From Candidatus Epulonipiscium viviparus (GTDB lineage Bacteria > Bacillota > Clostridia > Lachnospirales > Cellulosilyticaceae), in contig NZ_CP117982.1 in the NCBI RefSeq assembly GCF_030708075.1, positions 2,497,302 through 2,561,301 of the forward strand: DNA of 64,000 nt, written 5' to 3'. Positions 35,860 through 44,296 of this stretch are shown here, piece after piece. Numbering within the stretch: the first letter of the stretch is position 1; each line of letters begins with the position of its first letter. Below the pieces are notes generated by a model, which worked only from the letters and a program-made list of their open reading frames with translations, ran no database searches and had not been told where the DNA came from. The position numbers and the translations under genes were made by a program.

Positions 35860-37131
35860 AAGCTAAGATCGAGAGAAACACCCTCGCCATAAGCATAAAT
35901 AACGCCGAGATAAAACTGCGCGATTGCATGTCCCTGATTGGCAGATTTTGTAAACCATTCTGCTGCAATATCAAAATCTTGAGATACGCCCTCACCGTGA
36001 TAATAGCAAAAACCGAGGGCTGTTTGCGCTGCAGCTAATTCGAAAGTTGCAGCTTTTTGATACCAATTTACTGCGGTGGCGAAATTTTGAGCGACGGGCT
36101 GTCCCTGATGATAAAAGAAGCCTAATTGATATTGCGAGCTGGCAGGCAAGTCCCTGATTGGCAGCCGCTTGATATAGTGTAGCCGCTTGTGTAAAATCTT
36201 GAATTTTTCCATAGCCATAAAAATAGCATTTGCCGAGTTCGTATTGAGCTTTGCCATGATCTTGACGGGCAGCTTCGTGAAAATATGTAGCCGCTTGTGT
36301 GAGATTTTTGGGGACAAGTTCACCTTTAAAATAGCAAAGACCGAGAATATATTGCGCGTTGGGGTCCCCTAGCTCTGCAGCAGATAGCGATTCATCTAGC
36401 ATAGCCTGAGAAATGACTGATGATTGAGAGGTTTTGGAGGTACTGGAGATATCTAAAATAAACTGTGCATTGGCGTGGCCCTGTGTTGCGGCCTTTTGGT
36501 ACCAAACATTAGATAGGGCAAAGTCTTCGGAAACGCCCTCTCCGTAGCGATAGCAAAATCCGAGAGAATATTGAGCATCTGCATTACCTTTTTTGGCGGC
36601 CAATTTAAACCATTCAGCAGCCTTGGTGAGATCTTGAGCTACAGCATCTCCGTATTGGTAGCAGTAGCCGAGTCGGAGCTGAGCAAGTGCATAACCAAGA
36701 TTTGCAGATTTGTGAAAATATTCCATGGCAGTTGCTGGATCGGATGAAAGCCCGTCGCCTAGATAATAGCGAATGCCCATCTGGTATTGCGCAGCGGAAT
36801 GCCCCATATCAGCGGCCTTTTGAGAGCACTCCAAAATTTTGTCTAAATCCAGAGATCGAGTATCTTCGTATTGATAGCAAGAGACAAGACTCCACTGAGC
36901 ATCGGCATGCCCCTGACTTGCGGCTTTCTCGAGCCATTCGATTGCTTGTGTAACATCTTTATCAACGCCATCGCCTTTAAAATAGCAAAGCCCGACCTGA
37001 TATTGTGATTCGATGCTCCCCTTTGTTGCAAATTTTAGGAGGCGTTTGAACTGTAATTCGCTGGTGCCTTGATTGGTGGAGATGAGTTGCTTGAGCGCAT
37101 CAGGCTTGAGATAATTTTTAAATTTAGTCAT
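35658..37131 (-). pseudogene. SEL1-like repeat protein, interrupted by a frameshift
   Basis: A long array of SEL1/TPR-like repeats of about 36 residues (pattern AQYxLGxCYxxGxGVxxDxxxAxxWFxKAAxQGHA), likely a cytoplasmic scaffold or interaction protein of about 490 residues. The 5' frame starts at ATG 37131 with a GGGTG ribosome site and runs about 330 residues, then leaves the repeat pattern after AAANQGLA. The pattern resumes in another frame and runs to the stop at 35658. The junction near 36145-36155 contains a TGCC tandem duplication, consistent with a 4-bp slippage. It may be inactive or phase-variable. Confidence 0.8.
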
Positions 37132-37215
37132 GATTTCACCCTTTCGATGGAAATGCCTTATATATTGATATAGAATATTCGCTATATAGAAAGAGTATGC
37201 CTAGAGGCTGGAAAT
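37122..37215. repeat. Leader repeat, copy 1 (94 bp)
   Basis: The start codon and upstream 85 bases of the SEL1 gene, including ribosome site and an AT-rich probable promoter (TATATAGCG and AATATTC segments). A near copy occurs at 37503-37595. Confidence 0.85.
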
Positions 37216-37239
37216 TGGGGACAAAGACAACGCTAAGCG

Positions 37240-37512
37240 CTATTGCTGCGATTTTGGCTCAGGTAATTGTGGCAGCTGAGGAGGTGATTGCAGCTGGGGC
37301 AAAGGCAGCTGGGGTTGTAGCAGATCGAGTTTATGCCACTGATATCGAAACTGTAATTTCAGCGGATATAATCGATATAGTAATTGGAGCTTAAGCAGAT
37401 ATAATCGATGTTTTGATGGTGGCTGGAGCATATGTAACTGATATTGTAGCTCAAGCATGTGCAACTGATGTTCTAACTTTGGTAATTGCGAGCGGTTTTT
37501 GGATTTAGCCAT
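37240..37512 (-). CDS. Short low-complexity open frame downstream of the repeated leader
   Basis: A 90-codon frame beginning at ATG 37512 inside the second leader copy. The translation is rich in Gln, Leu and Pro with imperfect repeats (LEHQLHMLELQYQLHML). I do not recognise it. Having the same leader and start context as the SEL1 gene suggests it was once a related reading frame. The composition suggests a decayed repeat tract and it may not make a functional protein. Confidence 0.3.
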   Translation of the reverse strand: MAKSKNRSQLPKLEHQLHMLELQYQLHMLQPPSKHRLYLLKLQLLYRLYPLKLQFRYQWHKLDLLQPQLPLPQLQSPPQLPQLPEPKSQQ

Positions 37513-37595
37513 GATTTCACCCTTTCGATGGAAATGCCTTATATATCGATATAGAAATTCGCTATATAAAAAGAGTGTGCCTAGAGGCTGGAAAT
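37503..37595. repeat. Leader repeat, copy 2 (93 bp)
   Basis: A near copy of 37122-37215 with a few substitutions and a 1-base deletion. It includes the same ribosome site and an ATG at 37512. Both copies end in CTAGAGGCTGGAAAT. From 37596 to 37645 there is only an inverted repeat, TATAGAGG (37595-37602) with CCTCTATA (37627-37634). Confidence 0.85.
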
Positions 37596-37645
37596 ATAGA
37601 GGCAGCAGTATGATTTGAGATGCATACCTCTATATACGCTACAAA

Positions 37646-38701
37646 CTAGAGAGAAGTAGCAGTATTTCGAATATCTGCAACAGTTTCAATAGGAAGTTTG
37701 GTTACTTCTGCAATGATAGCGTCATCAGCGAAATGGGTGAGTAGAGCTTTGGCAGTTTCTAGTTGTTGTTTTTCCACACCCTTTTCCATACCCCTTTTAA
37801 TACCTTCAGCGATGCCATCATCTTTGATCATTTGTCCTAAAACGGTCATTTTAACAATCTCCTTTATACTTTTCATTTGAGTAATGGTTAAAAATTTGAG
37901 AGCAAAAGTGTATAGCATAGATTGAATGTCATCTTTTTCATCAATTTCATATTGCTGAAATAATGTTAAGGCTTTTTCTAATCTAGCTGCTTTGGTAGAC
38001 TTGCCGCCCATTATTGGCAAAAAGACCAGATCCATTTGGTCAGCCGAGGTTAGCGCTTCGTCATTGATAAGTTTGGTCTCGATATGAGTAAGAATTTCGT
38101 CTGCATTTTTATTAGCCATGAAAATTGCTTTTATTTTATAAGTGTTGAATCCGTTTTGGTATTCGGTTATGGGATTTTTTATATTATTGGAAAATATAAC
38201 ATATGTGTAAACTTCACGCTTTGTTTGAGAGAAAAGTACCGCATCGTAAATGCTAAATCGTGCTAAATCTTCCTCTACGTTGTCGGTGGTCTGAATTTCA
38301 AAGTGTGTATAAGTGTCATCATCCATTAAAAACAAGTAATCCATTCGTCTGTTTATAAATTTTAGGTCAATTTCTTCGGTATAAACGATTTCTTTGACTT
38401 TTTTAGTTTCACCAAAGTATTCGATAACAACTTGTGCAAAGACCTGCATCGCATGTTTCATTATCATGTCTTCTTGGTTGCGAGATGAGCGCGCATCGAC
38501 CGTATCTTCTTTTGAAAGAATAGCTGATATCTCCATAATTGTCTCATCTACTAGCTGTGCAGTGTCAGTAAAGGATATTTTAGTATGGTTAATTTTGGTA
38601 AAAGTGGCGTTATCCTTGACAGTTTTGGTAGAAGCGGCTTTGGTCCTTAACAGTTTTGGCAGAAGCGGCTTTGGCCTTAACAGTTTTGGCAGAAGCGGCA
38701 T
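37646..38701 (-). CDS. Rpn-family PD-(D/E)XK nuclease-like protein with repeat N-terminus
   Basis: The frame encodes about 300 conserved residues of the Rpn/PDDEXK transposase-like family. The core RMDYLFLMDDDTYTHFEIQTT holds the acidic pair and ExQ of the nuclease motif. The C-terminus has EGIKRGMEKGVEKQQLETAKALL, typical of the family. These proteins promote recombination or act in host defence. The first 30 residues are translated from the 30-bp minisatellite and change register, so the ATG at 38701 is only the start of the open frame. The likely original start is GTG 39277. Confidence 0.7.
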   Translation of the reverse strand: MPLLPKLLRPKPLLPKLLRTKAASTKTVKDNATFTKINHTKISFTDTAQLVDETIMEISAILSKEDTVDARSSRNQEDMIMKHAMQVFAQVVIEYFGETKKVKEIVYTEEIDLKFINRRMDYLFLMDDDTYTHFEIQTTDNVEEDLARFSIYDAVLFSQTKREVYTYVIFSNNIKNPITEYQNGFNTYKIKAIFMANKNADEILTHIETKLINDEALTSADQMDLVFLPIMGGKSTKAARLEKALTLFQQYEIDEKDDIQSMLYTFALKFLTITQMKSIKEIVKMTVLGQMIKDDGIAEGIKRGMEKGVEKQQLETAKALLTHFADDAIIAEVTKLPIETVADIRNTATSL

Positions 38702-39240
38702 TGGCCTTGAACAGTTTTGGTAGAAGCGGCTTTGGTCCTTAACAGTTTTGGTAGAAGCGGCATTGGTCCTTGAACAGTTTTGGTAGAAGCGGCATTGGCC
38801 TTAACAGTTTTGGTAGAAGCGGCTTTGGTCCTTAACAGTTTTGGTAGAAGCGGCATTGGTCCTCGACAGTTTTGGCAGAAGCGGCATTGGCCTTAACAGT
38901 TTTGGTAGAAGCGGCATTGTCCTCGACAGTTTTGGTAGAAGCGGCATTGGCCTCGACAGTTTTGGTAGAAGCGGCATTGTCCTCACAGTTTTGGTAGAAG
39001 CGGCATTGTCCTCGACAGTTTTGGTAGAAGCGGCATTGTCCTCGACAGTTTTGGTAGAAGCGGCATTGGCCTCGACAGTTTTGGTAGAAGCGGCATTGGT
39101 CGAACAGTTTTGGTAGAAGCGGCTTTGGTCTTAACAGTTTTGTAGAAGCGGCATTGTCTTAGTTTTGGCAGAAGCGGCTTTGGTATTGATAGTTTTAGTA
39201 GAAGCGGCGTTGTCTTTGATAGTTTTGGCAGAAGTTGTTT
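38621..39240. repeat. Minisatellite, about 21 copies of a 30-bp unit
   Basis: Units built on AGTTTTGGTAGAAGCGGC recur at spacings of 30 bases, with exceptions of 31, 32, 29 and 26. The minus-strand translation of the 30-base unit is A-A-S-T-K-T-V-K-D-N. A degenerate unit lies at 38591 and fading copies continue to 39260. The variable part covers the 5' end of the Rpn gene. There are no unique spacers, so this is not a CRISPR array. Confidence 0.95.
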
Positions 39241-39277
39241 TAGTATTGGTTGTTTTTTCTTTAGCTGATGGGGTCAC
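39131..39277 (-). pseudogene. 5' fragment of the Rpn gene, from its likely true start
   Basis: GTG 39277 has an AAGGAG ribosome site 8 bases upstream. It opens a 48-residue frame reading TPSAKEKTTNTKTTSAKTI and then repeat units before a TAA at 39131-39133. It is in the same reading register as the nuclease body. A 26-base unit near 39135-39161 breaks the frame. Confidence 0.65.
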
Positions 39278-39298
39278 AATCACTGCTCCTTTTCGATT

Positions 39299-40684
39299 TT
39301 AAAATTCTGCAGAACCGGTTGTTCTAGGATATGGGATGACATCTCTGATATTAGTCATGCCAGTAAGGTACATAACAAGTCGCTCGAAGCCAAGGCCAAA
39401 GCCAGAATGTCTAGTGCCACCAAATCTTCTGAGGTTTAGATACCAGAAGTAGTCTTCTTCGTTGAGATTGCATTCTTTCATTCGTAGCTTAAGAACATCT
39501 AGTCGCTCTTCTCTTTGACTGCCTCCAATAAGCTCTCCAACGCCAGGAACTAGCAGATCCATTGCAGCAACGGTTTTGTTATCAGCGTTTAATCGCATAT
39601 AGAATGCTTTGATATCTTTAGGATAATCGATGACGAATACAGGCTTCTTAAAGTGTTTTTCGGTTAAATATCGTTCGTGTTCTGTTTGTAGATCCACTCC
39701 CCATTCTACTTTATATTCAAACTTTTGACCAGATTTTTGCAATATATCGATAGCGTCGGTGTAAGTGACTTGGCCGAAATTAGACTTGAGAATGGATATT
39801 AATCTATCTTTGATGCCTTTGTCGACGAAGCTATTGAAGAAGGCCATTTCCTCTGGAGCATTATCAAGCACATACTGAATTACAAATTTAAGCATATCTT
39901 CGGCTAGATTCATATTATCTTCGAGGTCAGCAAAAGCAATTTCTGGTTCAATCATCCAGAACTCGGCAGCATGCCTAGGAGTATTAGAATTTTCAGCTCT
40001 AAAGGTAGGTCCAAATGTGTATACATCTCTGAAAGCAAGGGCAAAGGTTTCCGCACTCAATTGTCCGCTAACAGTAAGTGACGCCATTTTGCCAAAGAAA
40101 TCTTCGCTAAAGTCGACTTCGCCATTTTTGAGCAATTTTGGTTCTGTTGCCGAGAGTGTGGTAACGCGAAACATCTCTCCGGCGCCTTCACAATCATTGG
40201 CAGTGATTATTGGAGTGTGTACATATACGAAATGTCTGTCTTGGAAAAATTTGTGTATGGCATAAGCAACAAGAGAACGAACCCTAAACACTGCCGCAAA
40301 AGTGTTGGTGCGCGGTCTTAGATAAGCAATCTCTCGCAAGAACTCAAATGAGTGGCGCTTCTTTTGTAGAGGATAATCTGGTGGACATTCGCCTTCTATA
40401 GTAATAGCAGAAGCTTTAATTTCAAACGGTTGTTTTTGGTCAGGAGTTAAAACCACGCTCCCTTTTACTATGATAGATGCGCCGACTCCAAGCTTTGCTA
40501 TTTCCTTAAAGTTGGGCATAGTGTCATCGAATACAACTTGAACCCCCTTAAAGAATGTGCCATCGTTTAGGTCGATAAAGCCAAATGTTTTAGAATCACG
40601 TACAGAACGGATCCAGCCTGCAACCTCCACCTCTCTAAAATTGGATATATCTTGGTATAGCAGTCTAATAGAAATTATAGTCAT
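39299..40684 (-). CDS. asnS: Asparaginyl-tRNA synthetase
   Basis: A 461-residue class IIb synthetase. It has an N-terminal OB fold ([24 protein letters not shown]), the motif 2 region [21 protein letters not shown], and motif 3 [15 protein letters not shown]. The Asn-specific signature (rather than Asp) is supported by SNTPRH and the length. The ribosome site AAAGGAG precedes ATG 40684 on the minus strand. Confidence 0.96.
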   Translation of the reverse strand: MTIISIRLLYQDISNFREVEVAGWIRSVRDSKTFGFIDLNDGTFFKGVQVVFDDTMPNFKEIAKLGVGASIIVKGSVVLTPDQKQPFEIKASAITIEGECPPDYPLQKKRHSFEFLREIAYLRPRTNTFAAVFRVRSLVAYAIHKFFQDRHFVYVHTPIITANDCEGAGEMFRVTTLSATEPKLLKNGEVDFSEDFFGKMASLTVSGQLSAETFALAFRDVYTFGPTFRAENSNTPRHAAEFWMIEPEIAFADLEDNMNLAEDMLKFVIQYVLDNAPEEMAFFNSFVDKGIKDRLISILKSNFGQVTYTDAIDILQKSGQKFEYKVEWGVDLQTEHERYLTEKHFKKPVFVIDYPKDIKAFYMRLNADNKTVAAMDLLVPGVGELIGGSQREERLDVLKLRMKECNLNEEDYFWYLNLRRFGGTRHSGFGLGFERLVMYLTGMTNIRDVIPYPRTTGSAEF

Positions 40685-40834
40685 AAAAATTCTCCTTTGT
40701 ACTTTTTTTATTTATAACATCCAAACCAATAAATTGCAAGGTGTTAGAAACATATAGTTGCGAAAACACTTCCTTGAAAAATGAGCGATGAGTTGCTATA
40801 CTTAGATTCGTTCATTAAAATAAGGAGGGAATAT

Positions 40835-41503
40835 ATGATAGGTACATACTTTAACACGGGGACTATTATTGCAGGAACACTGATAGGATGCGCATTAAAA
40901 AAAGGGATAAACGAAAAGAAGAGTGCAACGCTACTGCAGGCAATGGGCCTGGCGGCAACAGCAATAGGTATAAACTCGTTGGTAAGCAATATGGCAAAGA
41001 GCGAGTTGCCAGTGTTGTTTATAGTGGCATTGGCAATAGGAGGATATGTAGGAGAAAGTATAGATTTGGATGCTAGAGTAAATGGGTTGAAATCTAGATT
41101 TACGGGATTAAATATAGAAGGGGTTGTAACCGCGGTATTGCTATTTTGTGTGGGAACATTGGCAATATTGGGGCCTATAGAAAGTGCGTTAAATCATGAT
41201 AATACATTGCTATTTACAAACGGCACATTAGACTTTGTTACATCGATGGTGCTAGCCTCAAGCTTTGGGTTGTCAATTCTTATTGCGGCACCGATATTGT
41301 TTGCGTGGCAAGGAAGTATATATATGTTGGCAAACTATTTGGCAGATTTTTTTACACCAGCGTTGATGGCAGAAATAGGTGTGGTGGGTGGAATACTAAT
41401 ATTGTGTACGGGATTGAGCATCTTAAAAGTTGTACAAATCAAGACGATAAATTTCTTGCCTGCGTTATTAGTTCCAATAATATACTTTTGGGCTATATTT
41501 TGA
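40835..41503 (+). CDS. DUF554 membrane protein
   Basis: A 222-residue protein with about six hydrophobic segments and the family start GTYFNTGTIIAGTLIGCALKKG. The family is conserved in Gram-positive bacteria and of unknown function, possibly a transporter. AAGGAGGG at 40822-40829 supports ATG 40835 over an in-frame start at 40781. Divergent from asnS. Confidence 0.85.
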   Translation: MIGTYFNTGTIIAGTLIGCALKKGINEKKSATLLQAMGLAATAIGINSLVSNMAKSELPVLFIVALAIGGYVGESIDLDARVNGLKSRFTGLNIEGVVTAVLLFCVGTLAILGPIESALNHDNTLLFTNGTLDFVTSMVLASSFGLSILIAAPILFAWQGSIYMLANYLADFFTPALMAEIGVVGGILILCTGLSILKVVQIKTINFLPALLVPIIYFWAIF

Positions 41504-41510
41504 CAAAGTA

Positions 41511-41552
41511 AAAGTGCTGCATATGGGAGGTGCAGCACTTTGTGTAATTTTT
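41511..41552 (+). terminator. Intrinsic terminator after DUF554 gene
   Basis: AAAGTGCTGC (41511-41520) pairs perfectly with GCAGCACTTT (41532-41541), then a T-rich stretch. Confidence 0.8.
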
Positions 41553-41593
41553 TGTATGAAGGAAGGTTTTTTTAAGTTTAAAGATTTATTCTA

Positions 41594-42142
41594 TCATGTT
41601 AAGGATATCTGTAGTAATTCTTCATGATTATCTAGCTTGTATATATATGCCTTTTTGTCTTCGTATATGGCGTACGTTTTAGGACGATTTTCTTTGGGTA
41701 AAGCCACAGAACCCGGGTTTAGCATTAAGATGTTATTGTGTAATGTTAAGTCATATAAATGTGTGTGTCCATACATAAAGATGTCAATTTTGTTAGTGAT
41801 AGGTAAATATTCGGGGTTATATAAATGTCCGTGTGTGGCAAAGATTTCAACGCCATTATCAACAATAAGTGCGTAAGGGGCCTGGATAGGAAAATCCAAA
41901 ACCATCTGATCAACTTCTGAGTCACAATTTCCTCGAGCACAAATAATTTTATCTTTGTGTTCGTTTAATAATGTTGCAGCTTGCGCAGGGTCAAAGCCTT
42001 TTGGTAGTGGATTTCTAGGTCCATGATAGAGAATGTCACCCAATAAAATAATTTTATCACACTTGTGAAAATCAAATGCAGCAAGCGCGGCTAAAACTCC
42101 TTCATATGAACCATGAACATCCGAAATTATTAAATACTTCAT
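41594..42142 (-). CDS. YfcE-type metallophosphoesterase
   Basis: A 182-residue phosphodiesterase of the YfcE/MJ0936 family. The dimetal site residues are visible as DVHGS near residue 8, GDILYHGPRN, GNCDSEVD, THGH and GHTH. Typical substrates are small phosphodiesters; the physiological one is unknown. The length matches the family. Confidence 0.9.
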   Translation of the reverse strand: MKYLIISDVHGSYEGVLAALAAFDFHKCDKIILLGDILYHGPRNPLPKGFDPAQAATLLNEHKDKIICARGNCDSEVDQMVLDFPIQAPYALIVDNGVEIFATHGHLYNPEYLPITNKIDIFMYGHTHLYDLTLHNNILMLNPGSVALPKENRPKTYAIYEDKKAYIYKLDNHEELLQISLT

Positions 42143-42244
42143 AAGTACCTCCTAAAAATTTTCTTTGGAGTATTATAGCAAAATCAAGATGTAATTTCTA
42201 GGTAATATTATTATATTCATCTAAACTTTTGAGGTGCATATAAT

Positions 42245-43027
42245 TTACTGAAATTTTTTTATTTTTGTAGAAGAATTAAGGGGTAGATAATTTATGAAGA
42301 AGATCAATTCGTGTCCTAGCGGAAGCATTAGCAGTGACAAACCTAATGATAGCACACGTTCAAATGCAAGCCAGCCGATAATTAATACAAAAATTCCGTA
42401 TATCAATACCATTTTACCCATATAACGCGATTTTTCTTTGGCATCATAGTGAGTATGATCGGCATAACCAAGAATAGTGTATAAAGGAATAAGCGTACCA
42501 TTGCTGGTGATAAAAATTACGAGAGGAACTGGCCAAAACTTTTTCATTGCTGTACCTTTAACAATTGCTTGACCATTAAACAGAGGAGCTGCTTTGGCAT
42601 TTTCTGAACCGTATTTAATGACAAAAATACCTTCTACAAGATGCAAGAACCCGATTAAAACAATAAACTCGCGATAGGGTAAGTGAAAAAGAGGTATGAA
42701 TAAATTAAATGTTTCTAGGATTTCTCCTAAAAAATATGTAAAAGGAATAACGTAAGCAAAGCAGCTAAATTTTGGATTAAGGCTCATGAGACCAACTGTG
42801 ATAGGTACAAGTAAGAGCATTCCAAAAGTTAGGGGAATATAAATTTCAAATATGTTTAATAGAGTACTTAAAATTAGACCAACTACAGTGCCACGAATGA
42901 TGTCCTTTATTCCTAGTATTTCCCATTTTGAGTTTTCACATTTGTACATAATTACTATAAGAATAGCAATAATCAAAAATATTGGATCAAAGATTACTAA
43001 ATAAATGTTGTTTAATAAGTTTTCTAT
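42245..43027 (-). CDS. MinJ-like polytopic membrane protein, apparent ATA start
   Basis: A membrane protein of about 260 residues with seven to eight hydrophobic segments. The N-terminal pattern (one helix, a short charged loop, WEILGIKDIIRGTVVGLILSTL, then further helices) resembles the membrane domain of MinJ, which in B. subtilis lies next to ctpB; the C-terminal PDZ domain is missing. AAAGGAGG (43042-43035 on the minus strand) is 7 bases before ATA at 43027, and the frame is open from there. The first conventional start (TTG at 42976) would remove 17 residues and lie 60 bases from the ribosome site. It follows the two S41 genes in the same direction. Confidence 0.6.
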   Translation of the reverse strand: MENLLNNIYLVIFDPIFLIIAILIVIMYKCENSKWEILGIKDIIRGTVVGLILSTLLNIFEIYIPLTFGMLLLVPITVGLMSLNPKFSCFAYVIPFTYFLGEILETFNLFIPLFHLPYREFIVLIGFLHLVEGIFVIKYGSENAKAAPLFNGQAIVKGTAMKKFWPVPLVIFITSNGTLIPLYTILGYADHTHYDAKEKSRYMGKMVLIYGIFVLIIGWLAFERVLSLGLSLLMLPLGHELIFFINYLPLNSSTKIKKFQ

Positions 43028-43063
43028 AAAACTTCCTCCTTTCTGTGTAGTGACATGGGTAAG

Positions 43064-44251
43064 TTACATTTGTTCTGATAAGACTTCGACGGCTTTTTGA
43101 AGTTGCACATCTTCGTCGAAAGTGAGCTCAGCTTTGATAAGAAGGTCTGCAGTAAGCTCGACAGGATAGTCGGGTTCGATACCAATTCCTTGAATGCAGA
43201 TGCCAGAAGGAGTGTAGTATTCGCTGGTTGTAACCTTTAATGCGGAGCTGTCAATAAGAGGAAGAATGGTCTGTACAATTCCCTTTCCAAAAGTTCTGGA
43301 GCCAACTAACTTTGCTCGGCCATGGTCTTTTAGTGCGCCTGCTAAAACTTCGCTCGCGCTAGCACTTTGTTCGTTGACAATAACAACGAGCGGGATGTCA
43401 TTTATCTTTTTATCGGCGAATGTTGGCTCAGCTTTATCGCCTATACCTACAGAAACAATGATGCCTTCGCTTAAAAATTCATCGACAATTTGCTCGACTA
43501 TATGAAGCAATCCACCAGGATTATTGCGTAAGTCTAGAATAAGTCCTTTGGCACCATCGGCTTCTAAAGATTCGATTCCAGAAACCAACTGGCTATAAGT
43601 TAGTTCTTCAAAGCTTCGCAGTTCAATATAACCTATATCGTCAAAACCCTCTAGCATCTTAACTTCGACAGATGGGTAAATAACGTTTTCACGCATTATA
43701 TCAAATGTGTACGTTGTATTGTCGCTGGGTCTATAAATATCAACTAGTACGTTTGTACCTTCTGGCCCTTTAATTATATCGGGCACTGTATCAAAGTCAT
43801 CGCCATTAATTTCTGTTCCTGCAGCACCAACGATTTTATCTTTGGGTAAAATTCCAACCTTTTCGGCAGGAGACCCCTTAAAAACTTCGACGATTTGTAT
43901 ACTATTGTCACTTTTATCAAGAGTCATCTGAACTCCAATGCCTGCATAGATGCCGCTAGCACTTTCCATAAATTCAGTAAATTCATCTGGCGTAAAATAT
44001 GATGTATAAGGATCACCAACACCCGCAACAAATCCTCTATATACCCCTTCTTCTAAAGAAGTAGCATCTATCTCGCCATAGTATTTTGCGTTTAATACGT
44101 GTGTGATATCTTGTAGTTTGCTATCAATAGCATCAGTATTTCCAACAGCAGAAACAGTCATAAAAACAACGCTTCCAGTAAATGCAAACGAAGCTAATGC
44201 ACATAAACCAAATTGTTTAGCATGTCCGAGCTTTCCTGTTAATTTTTTCAT
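43064..44251 (-). CDS. S41 carboxy-terminal processing protease (CtpA/CtpB)
   Basis: A 395-residue membrane-anchored protease. It has one N-terminal transmembrane or signal segment, a PDZ domain (GIGVQMTLD to AGTEINGDD) and the S41 domain. The Ser in NEQSASASE and Lys in RTFGKGIVQ form the catalytic dyad, and the Gln follows. It probably trims or degrades exported proteins. AGGGAGG precedes ATG 44251; the longer open frame to 44281 has no ribosome site. Confidence 0.92.
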   Translation of the reverse strand: MKKLTGKLGHAKQFGLCALASFAFTGSVVFMTVSAVGNTDAIDSKLQDITHVLNAKYYGEIDATSLEEGVYRGFVAGVGDPYTSYFTPDEFTEFMESASGIYAGIGVQMTLDKSDNSIQIVEVFKGSPAEKVGILPKDKIVGAAGTEINGDDFDTVPDIIKGPEGTNVLVDIYRPSDNTTYTFDIMRENVIYPSVEVKMLEGFDDIGYIELRSFEELTYSQLVSGIESLEADGAKGLILDLRNNPGGLLHIVEQIVDEFLSEGIIVSVGIGDKAEPTFADKKINDIPLVVIVNEQSASASEVLAGALKDHGRAKLVGSRTFGKGIVQTILPLIDSSALKVTTSEYYTPSGICIQGIGIEPDYPVELTADLLIKAELTFDEDVQLQKAVEVLSEQM

Positions 44252-44296
44252 TTTAACCTCCCTTGATTTCATTATAACCATCCTTTCGATTGCAGT

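Noticed and set aside
37197-37394. Plus-strand 65-codon frame rich in Ala and Ile
   Set aside because: It starts in the repeated leader in antisense and lacks a ribosome site; it reads as a shadow of repeat-rich DNA.
38394-39116. Plus-strand open frames through the 30-bp repeat (LTVLVEAAL and SFGRSGIGL patterns)
   Set aside because: They are shadows of the repeat in the wrong strand; no ribosome sites and no protein family similarity. The minus strand holds the nuclease gene.
38621-39240. CRISPR array
   Set aside because: Units are contiguous with no unique spacers and no cas genes nearby. It is a coding minisatellite.
35446-39277. Transposon or integrated element
   Set aside because: The Rpn protein belongs to a transposase-related family, but I saw no terminal inverted repeats, target duplications or integrase; treated as accessory DNA only.
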